From assembly GCF_026126425.1 (NCBI RefSeq), contig NZ_JAFMPW010000010.1:98138-162137 (forward strand): a DNA stretch of 64,000 nucleotides, written 5' to 3'. Each line of letters starts with the position of its first letter. Positions within the stretch are counted from its first letter, which is position 1. Source of the stretch: Muriicola sp. Z0-33 (lineage in GTDB: Bacteria > Bacteroidota > Bacteroidia > Flavobacteriales > Flavobacteriaceae). Made by a program: the position numbers and the translations under genes. The notes beneath the pieces are model-generated. The model searched no databases. It was not told the DNA's origin and saw only the letters and a program-made list of their open reading frames with translations. Shown here piece after piece: positions 52,750-61,300 of this stretch.

Positions 52750-53259
52750 ATGAGGGTTTTTAAGGAAGTGCAGAAATTTAATCAGTGGTGGATTCAATTG
52801 GTAAATCTTTTACTTATTGGCTTACTGATCTACTTGTGTTATTCCTGGTATATAAAAAAAGACGGGGTCAACGAATTTGGTGAAAATGGCATCCTGATTC
52901 AGCTTATTGTTATTGGGACCATTGTTTTGGATCTCCTCTTACTTTACCTTATACAACTCAGAACTGCAATTGATGAAATAGGTGTACATTTTCAGTTTTT
53001 CCCTTTTCAGTTTTCAAAAAAAACAATTAGGTGGACAGCAATGCAACAATGCTATACCAGACAATATAAGCCTATAAAAGAATTTGGAGGATGGGGTTAT
53101 CGAACAAAATTTGGCAAAGGGAAAGCATATAATGTCAAGGGTAACAAGGGCATTCAGATTGTTCTTTTGGACGGAAAAAAATTATTAATTGGGACCCAAA
53201 AAGTGCAAGATGCCACAGCAGTGATCAACCGCTTTATACAGAAGCAAGATGAGGTATAG
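52750..53259 (+). CDS. Two-helix membrane protein of unknown function
   Basis: A 169-residue protein with two membrane helices at about 17-35 and 53-75, then a cytoplasmic region with a conserved-looking pattern (FQFSKKTIRWTAMQQCYTRQY, GGWGYRTKFGKGKAYNVKG, then IVLLDGKKLLIGTQK). This resembles a PH-like bacterial membrane domain. It lies 2 bp after the SPFH gene and 50 bp before the Arc-like gene. It may be a subunit or substrate of the SPFH scaffold. No family can be named with certainty. Confidence 0.75.
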   Translation: MRVFKEVQKFNQWWIQLVNLLLIGLLIYLCYSWYIKKDGVNEFGENGILIQLIVIGTIVLDLLLLYLIQLRTAIDEIGVHFQFFPFQFSKKTIRWTAMQQCYTRQYKPIKEFGGWGYRTKFGKGKAYNVKGNKGIQIVLLDGKKLLIGTQKVQDATAVINRFIQKQDEV

Positions 53260-53309
53260 AAACACAGTAGGTGTATTTGATATTACCCACCTTCACAAAG
53301 CCGCAAACG

Positions 53310-53468
53310 ATGAGTAAGAAGAAAGCCTTCGCACTGAGAATAAACGAAGAAATGCTAAGAGCTATTGAGAAATGGGCAGCAGATGAGTTCAGAAGTACCA
53401 ACGGTCAGATAGAATGGATGTTAATGCAAAGTCTTAAGAAGGAAAACAGACATCCTAAAAAGAAGTGA
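53310..53468 (+). CDS. Arc-like ribbon-helix-helix DNA-binding protein
   Basis: A 52-residue protein of the Arc/ribbon-helix-helix type: the beta strand AFALRIN, helix EEMLRAIEKWAADEF and helix NGQIEWMLMQSLKK. The N- and C-terminal ends are lysine-rich. The ATG at 53310 (MSKKKAFAL) is preferred; a GTG at 53271 would add 13 residues of poor sequence. It closes the SPFH-membrane protein-RHH operon. No toxin gene is adjacent, so this is not an obvious toxin-antitoxin pair; it may regulate the operon. Confidence 0.85.
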   Translation: MSKKKAFALRINEEMLRAIEKWAADEFRSTNGQIEWMLMQSLKKENRHPKKK

Positions 53469-53511
53469 TTTTTTGACGTGTTTTGGGATTTTTTTAACGG
53501 TAAAATCTATT

Positions 53512-53519
53512 AAATTTGG
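53512..53519 (+). promoter_or_regulatory. Putative -7 element of the DUF5916 gene
   Basis: TAAATTTG (TAnnTTTG) ends 18 nt before the ATG at 53538. The only TTG upstream is further than the usual spacing. Confidence 0.35.
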
Positions 53520-53537
53520 TCGACTAATTCCTATTCA

Positions 53538-55736
53538 ATGACCAAGGTATTATGCCTGATGGCATGTTTATCATTTTCTCTTTGCATTTTAGGGCAATCC
53601 AAAAAAAAATCCTTTACGGTTAAATACATCACTGAAGTCATTGTAGCAGACGGGGTTTTGGATGAACCTATTTGGGAGAAAGCAGATGGTGCCAGAGAAT
53701 TCTGGGAGTACTTTCCCGTGGACAATATTCAGGCCAAACAACAGTCTGAGATTAAAATGCTGTTCGATGACACCAATCTGTATATAGGAATTACAGTCAA
53801 TGCTGCGGGAACCGACTATGCAATTCAATCTCTTAAACGGGATTTCAGGGCCGGAGGAGCAGACAATATTACCATGCTGTTTGATACTTTCAATGATGGC
53901 ACCAATGCCTTCTTATTTGGCACCAACCCTTATGGAGTGCGCAGGGAAGGTTTACTTTCGGGTGGTGGTAATGACCTCAGAGGCTTTTCTATTACCTGGG
54001 ATGTAAAATGGAAAGGGGAGGCGAAGATTTACGATACCTATTACACTGCTGAACTTATTATTCCACTCACCTCCTTCAAATTTAAGGAAGGTGAAACCAG
54101 GTGGGGCTTTAACAGCTACAGATTCGATAGCCAGTCTAACGAGACCAGTACATGGATGCAGATACCCCAAAATCAGAATGTCTGGGGGATGGGATTTATG
54201 GGGGATATGATTTTTGAAAGGCCCCTTGGCAAATCAAGAACACCTTTGGCAATAATCCCCTATGTAAACACCTTATCGCAAAAAGATTTTGAGAATGATG
54301 AAAGCCTGAATAATTTAAAAGTTGGTGGAGATGCTAAGGTCTCTATAGGGAATAGCATGAATCTAGACATCACCGTGAATCCTGATTTTTCTCAGGTTGA
54401 AGTAGATGATCAGGTAACCAATTTAACCAGGTTTGAGGTTTCCTTACCTGAGAAAAGACAGTTTTTTGTAGATAACAGCGATTTGTTCGCGAGTTTTGGA
54501 GATCAGAGAGATTCCAATCCTTTTTTTTCCAGACGGATTGGGATTGCCAAAGATACCGCTGACAACACCATAGAAAATAAAATTATAGGAGGGGTGCGCC
54601 TAAGTGGCAAGTTAACTAAAGACATGCGGTTAGGGGTACTCAATATTCAGACCGAAGCAGATGAAGCTAATGAAATAGCAACGACGAACAATATGATGCT
54701 GGCCTTTCAGCAACGGGTATTTTCCAGATCCAATATAGGCATGTTTTTTATTAACCGACAAGCCACGAAAGATTATGATTTTTTGGATCCGAATGATAAA
54801 TATAATCGGGTTCTGGGGGTAGATTATAACCTCAATTCTGCTGACAACAGATGGACAGGGAAGTTCTATGGCCATAAATCATTTGATCCCGGGGAGGGCG
54901 ATAACGATTTTTCTGCAGGAACCACCATGCGTTTTAATTCTCTGAATTACAATCTGTATACAAAGATGGTCTACATAGGGGAAGACTTTCGTTCCGATCT
55001 GGGATTCATCAGGAGAACAGATATCCTAAAAAGTATAGTGAGTTTTGAGCGGGTATTTTGGCCAAAAAAAGGAAGTATTCAAAACCATGCTTTCCAGTTT
55101 TTCCCTATAATACTCTGGAAACCCAGTGAAAATTTTCAAAAAACCGATGTCGACTACAGAGGTTCATGGCAGGCCCGGTTTAATGATACCTCCCAACTAC
55201 AATTTGAATTCACCAATACGTATACTTATTTATTCGACTCCTTTGATCCTACCGATACGGATGGAGCCGTACCGATACCAGGAGATCAGGGATATCATTA
55301 CAATAGCGCAGAAATAGGATATGAATCGGACAGGAGAAGGATATTTTCAGGGGAAATTAAAACTGCATATGGTGGTTTTTTCAATGGGAAACGGTATTCC
55401 GTTGAAGGAAATATGACTATGCGGTTTCAACCCAAAGCTTTCTTGTCTGTCCTGGTTAATTATGACCAGATAAATCTTCCGGAACCACATTCCAGTGCAG
55501 ATATCTGGTTGGTTAGCCCTAAAATTGATATCACTTTCAGCAAATCTCTGTTTTGGTCTACTTTAGTTCAGTACAGTAATCAACGAGACAATCTGGGCTT
55601 TAATTCTCGTTTGCAATGGCGCTTTGCTCCACTATCAGATCTATTCATTGTTTATAACGATAATTATTTTGTAAACAGCTTTATGCCAAGAAACAGATCC
55701 ATCAATCTTAAGTTAACCTACTGGTTAAACATTTAG
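53538..55736 (+). CDS. Outer-membrane DUF5916 protein with CBM9-like domain
   Basis: A 732-residue exported protein. A signal peptide (LMACLSFSLCILGQS) is followed by a carbohydrate-binding family-9-like domain at about 20-210 (VADGVLDEPIWEKADGA, IKMLFDDTNLYIGI, NITMLFDTFNDGTNAF). The rest (about 240-730) is beta-rich with alternating aromatic strands typical of an outer-membrane barrel (DUF5916). It ends in a hydrophobic, aromatic C-terminal strand (NLKLTYWLNI), as barrel proteins do. It probably binds or takes up a polysaccharide, but no glycan genes are nearby. Confidence 0.87.
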   Translation: MTKVLCLMACLSFSLCILGQSKKKSFTVKYITEVIVADGVLDEPIWEKADGAREFWEYFPVDNIQAKQQSEIKMLFDDTNLYIGITVNAAGTDYAIQSLKRDFRAGGADNITMLFDTFNDGTNAFLFGTNPYGVRREGLLSGGGNDLRGFSITWDVKWKGEAKIYDTYYTAELIIPLTSFKFKEGETRWGFNSYRFDSQSNETSTWMQIPQNQNVWGMGFMGDMIFERPLGKSRTPLAIIPYVNTLSQKDFENDESLNNLKVGGDAKVSIGNSMNLDITVNPDFSQVEVDDQVTNLTRFEVSLPEKRQFFVDNSDLFASFGDQRDSNPFFSRRIGIAKDTADNTIENKIIGGVRLSGKLTKDMRLGVLNIQTEADEANEIATTNNMMLAFQQRVFSRSNIGMFFINRQATKDYDFLDPNDKYNRVLGVDYNLNSADNRWTGKFYGHKSFDPGEGDNDFSAGTTMRFNSLNYNLYTKMVYIGEDFRSDLGFIRRTDILKSIVSFERVFWPKKGSIQNHAFQFFPIILWKPSENFQKTDVDYRGSWQARFNDTSQLQFEFTNTYTYLFDSFDPTDTDGAVPIPGDQGYHYNSAEIGYESDRRRIFSGEIKTAYGGFFNGKRYSVEGNMTMRFQPKAFLSVLVNYDQINLPEPHSSADIWLVSPKIDITFSKSLFWSTLVQYSNQRDNLGFNSRLQWRFAPLSDLFIVYNDNYFVNSFMPRNRSINLKLTYWLNI

Positions 55737-55776
55737 GAAGACCTTAAAAGACCTGTTCATCATTTTTTAATTTGAT

Positions 55777-55784
55777 TATATTTG
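55777..55784 (+). promoter_or_regulatory. Putative -7 element of the DUF819 gene
   Basis: TATATTTG (TAnnTTTG) ends 26 nt before the ATG at 55811, in the 74-bp gap after the DUF5916 gene. Confidence 0.35.
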
Positions 55785-55810
55785 GCTCTGATCATCATAA
55801 TCAGACCTAA

Positions 55811-57073
55811 ATGAACCAACTACCCATTACCGAGGATACCGTAATATTTGGATTACTATGTTTATGTCTGGGGTTGGTGTTCTACACTTCATCTATTAAA
55901 ACAGGTTTTTGGAAAAAATTCTATTCTGTAATCCCAGTATTGCTTCTTTGTTACATGCTTCCTGCCGTACTTACCAGTATAGGCCTTGTCAGTGAGGAGA
56001 ATTCCAAACTTTATTATATTGCCAGCAGGTACCTTTTACCGGCTGCACTGGTATTAATGACGCTAAGTATAGATCTTCAGGCCATAGCCAATCTGGGATC
56101 AAAAGCCCTAATCATGTTTTTGACGGGGACGGCCGGTATAGTACTAGGGGGGCCTATAGCTATCTTGGTAGTATCGGTTTTCTCTCCAGAAACTGTGGGG
56201 GGTGCTGGCCCAGATGCCGTATGGAGGGGTCTGACCACAATCGCTGGTAGTTGGATCGGAGGCGGGGCCAACCAGGCCGCAATGCTTGAAGTCTTTGAAT
56301 ACAATCCCGAAAAATTTGGTGGAATGGTACTTATTGACATCGTTGTAGCTAATATTTGGATGGCCATATTACTGCTGGGAATCGGTAAGACAAAACGAAT
56401 AGATAAATGGTTAAAAGCGGATACCTCTGCTATTGATGAATTAAAGATTAAGGTACAGGAACACACCGATAGAATTACCAGAGTTACCAGCCTATATGAT
56501 TATGTTATCATGCTTAGTCTGGCTTTTACTGCCGTTGGGGTGGCCCATTATTTAGGGAGTCATTTTGCGGAATTTCTTGAGGCCAATTTTGAATCGATCC
56601 GAAATAAGGAAAAGGCCTTGTCTTCCCTAGGCTCAAAATTTTTATGGATGGTAGTGTTCGCCACCGCTTCAGGAATTGGACTCTCCTTTACCAAAGCAAA
56701 GAATTTTGAAGGTGCCGGAGCCAGTAAAATTGGAGGTTTATTTATCTATATACTGGTGGCCACCATTGGTATGAAGATGGATTTGGGAAGAATATTTGAA
56801 AATCCGGGTTTAATTGCCATAGGATTGGTTTGGATTTCCATTCATGCAGGCCTGCTAATACTGGTTGCCAAATTAACCAGATCTCCCTATTTCTTCCTTG
56901 CTGTGGGTAGTCAGGCAAATGTAGGAGGGGCTGCTTCGGCTCCGGTCGTCGCAGCGGAATTTCACCCTTCCCTCACCTCTGTAGGCATTCTGCTGGCAGT
57001 CTTTGGCTATGTGGTCGGTACGGCAGGCGCCTATATTTGTGGCTTACTTATGGAAATAGCTTCAAAAGTTTAG
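55811..57073 (+). CDS. DUF819-family integral membrane protein
   Basis: A 420-residue inner-membrane protein with about 11 hydrophobic segments. The DUF819 landmarks are GSWIGGGANQAAMLEVF near residue 150 and VGSQANVGGAASAPVVAAEF near 370, two Gly/Ala-rich loops that suggest a transport path with internal symmetry. A charged cytoplasmic loop (DELKIKVQEHTDRI) separates the halves. The family is annotated as putative transport; the substrate is unknown. It precedes the DUF4369 lipoprotein by 44 bp. Confidence 0.85.
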   Translation: MNQLPITEDTVIFGLLCLCLGLVFYTSSIKTGFWKKFYSVIPVLLLCYMLPAVLTSIGLVSEENSKLYYIASRYLLPAALVLMTLSIDLQAIANLGSKALIMFLTGTAGIVLGGPIAILVVSVFSPETVGGAGPDAVWRGLTTIAGSWIGGGANQAAMLEVFEYNPEKFGGMVLIDIVVANIWMAILLLGIGKTKRIDKWLKADTSAIDELKIKVQEHTDRITRVTSLYDYVIMLSLAFTAVGVAHYLGSHFAEFLEANFESIRNKEKALSSLGSKFLWMVVFATASGIGLSFTKAKNFEGAGASKIGGLFIYILVATIGMKMDLGRIFENPGLIAIGLVWISIHAGLLILVAKLTRSPYFFLAVGSQANVGGAASAPVVAAEFHPSLTSVGILLAVFGYVVGTAGAYICGLLMEIASKV

Positions 57074-57117
57074 TTTTCCAGATACTTTCATGATATTTGC
57101 GGCTCAAAATATATAAA

Positions 57118-57837
57118 ATGAAGAAGTTGATATTGTCCTTAGGAGTTTTGTCATTATTGCTTAGTTGCGGGGATGCAGACACTGAGAACACCATGACGGT
57201 AACAGGAAATGTAAAAGGCCTTAAAAAAGGCACGCTTTACCTGCAACATCTGCCAGATTCTACGCTTGTTACATTAGATTCCCTGGAAATTGCAGGAGAT
57301 GGTAATTTTGAATTTAAAACAGAATTGGAAAGCCCTGAGGTATTTTATCTCTATCTAAATAAAAAGGACAATAACGATATCAATGACCGGATTACCTTTT
57401 TTGGAGAACCCGGAATCATAAGCATTAAAACTTCCTGGGACACCTTTGATACCAAGGCCAAGATTGAAGGATCTTCAACCCATAAGAAGTTAGAGGAATA
57501 CCGCAAAGTGATGACCAGATTTAATACACAAAATCTTGAAATATTAAGAGCGGCCAGTGATCCAAAAATACGACAGGATACCCTGGCAATGGATTCTATT
57601 CAAAAAGCCAGTGATAAGAATATGCTGAGGGGCTATCTGTACGCATTAAATTTTGCCTTAAATAATAAAGACTCTCATATTGCCCCTTATATTGCCATTA
57701 CCGAAGTTGCCGATGCCAAAGCAAAGCTGTTAGACTCTATCTACAACGCACTGATTCCTGAAGTTGCAGCATCAAAATACGGTAAAAGGCTTAAGCAACA
57801 CCTTGAGGAAATTAAGTTGCAAGAGAACGGCAAATAA
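57118..57837 (+). CDS. DUF4369-domain lipoprotein
   Basis: A 239-residue lipoprotein (lipobox SLLLSC, Cys17) carrying the N-terminal DUF4369 domain at about 25-120 (MTVTGNVKGLKKGTLYLQHL, SLEIAGDGNFEFKTELE). In larger relatives this domain precedes a thioredoxin-like domain; here a helical tail replaces it and no CxxC is present. It is therefore probably not a redox protein but an envelope protein of unknown role. The ATG at 57118 is chosen as it starts at the signal sequence. It is convergent with the next gene, 6 bp away. Confidence 0.83.
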   Translation: MKKLILSLGVLSLLLSCGDADTENTMTVTGNVKGLKKGTLYLQHLPDSTLVTLDSLEIAGDGNFEFKTELESPEVFYLYLNKKDNNDINDRITFFGEPGIISIKTSWDTFDTKAKIEGSSTHKKLEEYRKVMTRFNTQNLEILRAASDPKIRQDTLAMDSIQKASDKNMLRGYLYALNFALNNKDSHIAPYIAITEVADAKAKLLDSIYNALIPEVAASKYGKRLKQHLEEIKLQENGK

Positions 57838-57843
57838 GATGGC

Positions 57844-58113
57844 TTAATCTAGCTTGTTTATTTTAGCTATCAGGGCAGATGCCTTTTTTTCCAATTCTTT
57901 GCGTACCCCTTTCAAATGGGCTTTTCTGTCTTCAACATCCTTGTTATTCACCTTCGCGATTAAGTCATCAAAGGCGGAAATAGCGCCATCAATTATGGCC
58001 GAACCTTCTTTGCTTCCGTGTTTGTCATGAGTTGACTCAACTATATATACTGCCTCTATGATATCACCTAATACGTAATTGATATCTTTCTTTAAGTCTC
58101 GAATATTTGCCAT
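57844..58113 (-). CDS. Small conserved helical protein
   Basis: An 89-residue protein beginning MANIRDLKKDINYVLGDIIEAVY, with three or four amphipathic helices and a basic C terminus. I recognise the opening from uncharacterised Bacteroidota proteins. No signal or membrane segment. The ATG at 58111-58113 is used; a start six codons upstream would fall in the A-rich leader. A TATTTTTG element lies at 58129-58136. The function is unknown. Confidence 0.75.
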   Translation of the reverse strand: MANIRDLKKDINYVLGDIIEAVYIVESTHDKHGSKEGSAIIDGAISAFDDLIAKVNNKDVEDRKAHLKGVRKELEKKASALIAKINKLD

Positions 58114-58128
58114 AATATAAATTTTGCG

Positions 58129-58136
58129 CAAAAATA
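58129..58136 (-). promoter_or_regulatory. Putative -7 element of the small helical-protein gene
   Basis: TATTTTTG followed by CGC on the minus strand, 16 nt before the ATG at 58113. It lies in the short gap after the manA stop codon. Confidence 0.38.
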
Positions 58137-58173
58137 CGCTTTTTTAACTTGTTTATGTGTTGAAATCTAAGTC

Positions 58174-59136
58174 CTAAATATCCACTACTAAAAAGCTTGC
58201 CCCCTTTGTCAATATTTGGATGGCTTCAGTGTCTGCTGAAATCAAAACGGTTTCTCCTTTCTTTATATCAACTTCCCCATCCTCGTTTACAATTGTTGCT
58301 TTACCCTCAACACACATATAAATCACAAAAGACATTACTGAAGACAGGTCCTGACTAAAATTGGTTGTTAAATCCAGGTAATTGGTTTTAAAATAGGGGG
58401 AATCAACCATTGTATTTAGTGCATCCCTGGTCTTGGAGTACGACACATAAAAGTCGTCCTTCCGCTCAAAATCTATGGCATCTAAAGCCAGTTCCGTATG
58501 CAATTCGCGCAATGCCCCATTTTTATCTTTCCTGTTGAAATCATAAACGCGATATGTTATATCGGATGTTTGTTGAATTTCTGCAAGCAGAATTCCCGCA
58601 CCAATTGCATGTATTTTTCCTGTATTGATGAAGAAGGTATCTCCTTTATTCACCTTTTGGTAATGTAAAAGGTCTGTTATCGTATTATGCTCCAAACTTT
58701 GCACATAGGCTTCTTTTGTTACATCGGTTTCAAAACCGATGATCAGCTCCGCATCCTTATCGGAATCCATGATATACCACATCTCTGTTTTTCCAAATGA
58801 ATTGTGCCGTTCTCTGGCGAGTTGGTCATTAGGATGTAATTGAATAGAAAGGTCTTTACTGGCATCAATAAATTTTATAAGAATCGGGAATTCCAGACCA
58901 AAACGGTCTATAATTTCCTGCCCCAGCAAGGCAACAGGATCATCCTGAATTAGCCTGGAGAGGGCTGTCCCGGCAAGTGGTCCGTTACTTACGACAGAGT
59001 CATCTCCACTTACAGCAGATAATTCCCAGCTCTCACCGGTAATATCACTTTCAATTTCTTTTCCCAATACAGATCCGAGCTTTTTACCGCCCCATAATCT
59101 TTCTTTTAATATTGGATGAAATTTTAGTGGATACAT
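58174..59136 (-). CDS. manA: Type I mannose-6-phosphate isomerase
   Basis: A 320-residue cupin-fold zinc enzyme interconverting fructose-6-phosphate and mannose-6-phosphate. The metal and active-site residues lie in IQLHPNDQLARERH, GKTEMWYIMD and GKIHAIGAGILLAEIQQ. The conserved DITYRVYDFNR follows. The product feeds GDP-mannose and surface polysaccharide synthesis. It lies 74 bp downstream of the QueD-type gene and may share its transcript. Confidence 0.93.
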   Translation of the reverse strand: MYPLKFHPILKERLWGGKKLGSVLGKEIESDITGESWELSAVSGDDSVVSNGPLAGTALSRLIQDDPVALLGQEIIDRFGLEFPILIKFIDASKDLSIQLHPNDQLARERHNSFGKTEMWYIMDSDKDAELIIGFETDVTKEAYVQSLEHNTITDLLHYQKVNKGDTFFINTGKIHAIGAGILLAEIQQTSDITYRVYDFNRKDKNGALRELHTELALDAIDFERKDDFYVSYSKTRDALNTMVDSPYFKTNYLDLTTNFSQDLSSVMSFVIYMCVEGKATIVNEDGEVDIKKGETVLISADTEAIQILTKGASFLVVDI

Positions 59137-59210
59137 AAGGGTTTATTAATTTAAATGGGTGACCAGAGATTAAATGAAAAGAATCATAAACAGCATTGAT
59201 AACAGTGCAT

Positions 59211-59618
59211 TTATCCCGAAAAGGATACAAAATTTCTTGGGGTCTCATAAAGTACTACTTCCAGTTCTTTGGACGCATCAATATGTGTTCTTAATTTATT
59301 CCAGATGACTACAGCAATATTCTCGGCAGTGGGATTTAGATCACGGAATTCGGGAACCTCAACATTAAGGTTTTTATGATCAAGATGGTCCTCAACTTTC
59401 TCCCTGATCAGGTCTTTAAGCACTTTCATGTCCATCACAAATCCCGTTTCCGGGTCTATCTCCCCTGTTACGCTTACCACCAATTCATAATTATGCCCAT
59501 GGTAATTGGGATTATTACATTTGCCAAATACCTCTGTGTTCTTATCATCTCCCCACTCTTTTCTGTACAATCGGTGTGCTGCATTGAAATGGGCCTTCCT
59601 ACTCACTTTGACTCTCAT
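59211..59618 (-). CDS. 6-carboxytetrahydropterin synthase-family protein (QueD-type)
   Basis: A 135-residue tunnelling-fold enzyme. The zinc ligands are H15, H40 and H42 (FNAAHRL, NYHGHNY), and the catalytic cysteine is C34 (FGKCNNPNYHG), as in QueD and PTPS. The C-terminal Glu lies in EVVLYETPRNFV. It makes 6-carboxytetrahydropterin for queuosine or a related pterin. Its ATG overlaps the idi stop codon (ATGA). No other queuosine genes are in the window. Confidence 0.9.
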   Translation of the reverse strand: MRVKVSRKAHFNAAHRLYRKEWGDDKNTEVFGKCNNPNYHGHNYELVVSVTGEIDPETGFVMDMKVLKDLIREKVEDHLDHKNLNVEVPEFRDLNPTAENIAVVIWNKLRTHIDASKELEVVLYETPRNFVSFSG

Positions 59619-60148
59619 GTGATATATTTTTGTTCTTTAAAGTGATCATAAAATTTATCAAAAATGATCCTGGACCAAACCGTAAACTCCTCCGGCTTAT
59701 CTAACATCGCCTGTTTCACTTCTTCTGGTTTCATCCATTTCCAATCCATTACCTCATCGGTGTTGATTAGGGGATCGTCTTCATAAAATCCAATCATCAC
59801 ATGATCTAGTTCGTGCTCTGTCAGCCCGTTATCAAAAGGGGCTTTATATACAAAAGAAAAAAGCTCTTTCAGCTCAGCTTCAAAGCCCATTTCTTCTTTC
59901 AATCTCCTTTTACCTGCCTCAATATTAGACTCTCCCTCTCGTTGGTGACTGCAGCAAGTATTGGTCCATAACCCCGGGGAATGGTATTTCTCCATAGCCC
60001 TTTGCTGCAACATGGTCTCCCCCTTATTGTTCATTATAAAAACGGAAAACGCCCGATGTAATACGGCCTTCTTATGAGCCTCCATCTTGCCCATAGTGCC
60101 CAGGGGGTTATCAAATTGATCTACTAGTACTACCTGTTCTTCCTTCAC
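59615..60148 (-). CDS. idi: Isopentenyl-diphosphate delta-isomerase (type 1)
   Basis: A 177-residue Nudix-fold enzyme interconverting IPP and DMAPP in isoprenoid synthesis. Catalytic residues are visible: the Cys of WTNTCCSH at 65-66, the modified Nudix box (GESNIEAGKRRLKEEMGF), and E111/E113 in LTEHELDHVMIG. The start is GTG at 60146-60148; the conserved VVLVDQFDNPLG opening demands it. A TATTTTTG at 60153-60160 is only 4 nt away, giving a near-leaderless mRNA if it is the true promoter. The overlap with queD shows co-translation. Confidence 0.94.
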   Translation of the reverse strand: MKEEQVVLVDQFDNPLGTMGKMEAHKKAVLHRAFSVFIMNNKGETMLQQRAMEKYHSPGLWTNTCCSHQREGESNIEAGKRRLKEEMGFEAELKELFSFVYKAPFDNGLTEHELDHVMIGFYEDDPLINTDEVMDWKWMKPEEVKQAMLDKPEEFTVWSRIIFDKFYDHFKEQKYIT

Positions 60149-60210
60149 ACTGCAAAAATAGCATCTTTATAGCATTCTGTGGAAAGGATTTGTTAAAAAC
60201 GACGCTAAAA

Positions 60211-60245
60211 GAGAAATGGCCAACTTAATTAAAGTTGGCCATCTC
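60211..60245 (-). terminator. Terminator of the porP operon
   Basis: Perfect stem ATGGCCAACTT, 5-nt loop, AAGTTGGCCAT at 60216-60242, followed on the minus strand by a T-rich stretch. It lies 90 bp beyond the porP stop codon, and the rest of that gap is empty. Confidence 0.78.
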
Positions 60246-60331
60246 AAGGAATTATGGTTGGTTGAATTGTTATATCTATTGTATTCTCCTAAACTGTTTT
60301 GCGCTTGTTCTTCAACATGCTCTCAATGGAA

Positions 60332-61291
60332 TTAAAAGAATCTGGGCGATTTAAGATTCTCCAGTACTTTTATAAAATCGTACCTGAGGATTATCTCAAA
60401 GGAACCGTCATTAAAAACGGCACTCCCCAATTCTGTAATTTCCCGATCGTAAGCCATCCCTATCAGAAACTCCGGGGATATTTGAAAACCTACCATTCCG
60501 CTTACTGCTGCATCCCATCTGTAGGCTGCTCCCATAATAAACTTATCGTTGTACATGAAGTTTGCGGAAACATCTAATTGTAAAGGCGCTCCCTGAACCA
60601 CCTTGGTTAACAAGGCAGGTTTAAACTTCCAAAATGGCCCCATATCAAAAACATAGCCTGTAATAAGATAAAAATTCAGCTGCTCTTTTGCCGTAGACAA
60701 AGAAGACTGATCAAAATGTGAGGTTTCTAAAAATCTAGGTACAGAAAGGCCCAAATAATACCTATCTGTATGGTAATACACCCCTGCCCCAATGTTGGGT
60801 GAAAACTTGTTTTGAATATCCTGTTGCAAGGTGGGATCTGGCCCACCAGGATTAGTAATATCCTGGTTTAACTCTGAAAACCTTATGTCTAATAAATGTG
60901 CACTTGCCTTTAGTCCAAAACTCAATCTTGCCACATCTGAAGTCTGTATGGTATAAGAAAAATCCAGGTCAAAATAAGTTTCGGAAGTGGGTCCGATCTG
61001 GTCATTAACAATAGATATTCCCATACCTACTCCATTATATCCTATGGGGGAATGTGCATTCAGGGTTTGGGTTTTAGGAGCACCATCCAGGCCTACCCAT
61101 TGTGCCCTGTATAATGCCGCCACACTAAAATGTCCACGAGAACCCGCATATCCCGGATTTACACTCATGGTGTTATACATGTATTGGGTGTACTGGGCAT
61201 CTTGCTGACCAAAGGATATGGTAATAGTAAATAACAGAAACAACATGCTGATCCTGAACTTTAGAAGCTTATATGCGAATTGCTGTACCAT
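60332..61291 (-). CDS. PorP/SprF-family type IX secretion membrane protein
   Basis: A 319-residue outer-membrane protein with a signal peptide (MLFLLFTITISFGQ) and the PorP/SprF pattern: YTQYMYNTMSVNPGYAGSRG at the start, VSALYR-type strands (FSVAALYRAQWVGLDG) and a C-terminal barrel. PorP-family paralogues help secrete or anchor specific T9SS type-B cargo, and are usually encoded right after that cargo. Here it follows the cargo gene by 9 bp, the expected arrangement. It is the last gene of the operon. Confidence 0.92.
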   Translation of the reverse strand: MVQQFAYKLLKFRISMLFLLFTITISFGQQDAQYTQYMYNTMSVNPGYAGSRGHFSVAALYRAQWVGLDGAPKTQTLNAHSPIGYNGVGMGISIVNDQIGPTSETYFDLDFSYTIQTSDVARLSFGLKASAHLLDIRFSELNQDITNPGGPDPTLQQDIQNKFSPNIGAGVYYHTDRYYLGLSVPRFLETSHFDQSSLSTAKEQLNFYLITGYVFDMGPFWKFKPALLTKVVQGAPLQLDVSANFMYNDKFIMGAAYRWDAAVSGMVGFQISPEFLIGMAYDREITELGSAVFNDGSFEIILRYDFIKVLENLKSPRFF

Positions 61292-61300
61292 TATTACTTT

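Noticed and set aside
53271..53468. Arc-like protein as the antitoxin of a toxin-antitoxin pair.
   Set aside because: No toxin-like gene is adjacent; its neighbours are an SPFH operon and an outer-membrane protein.
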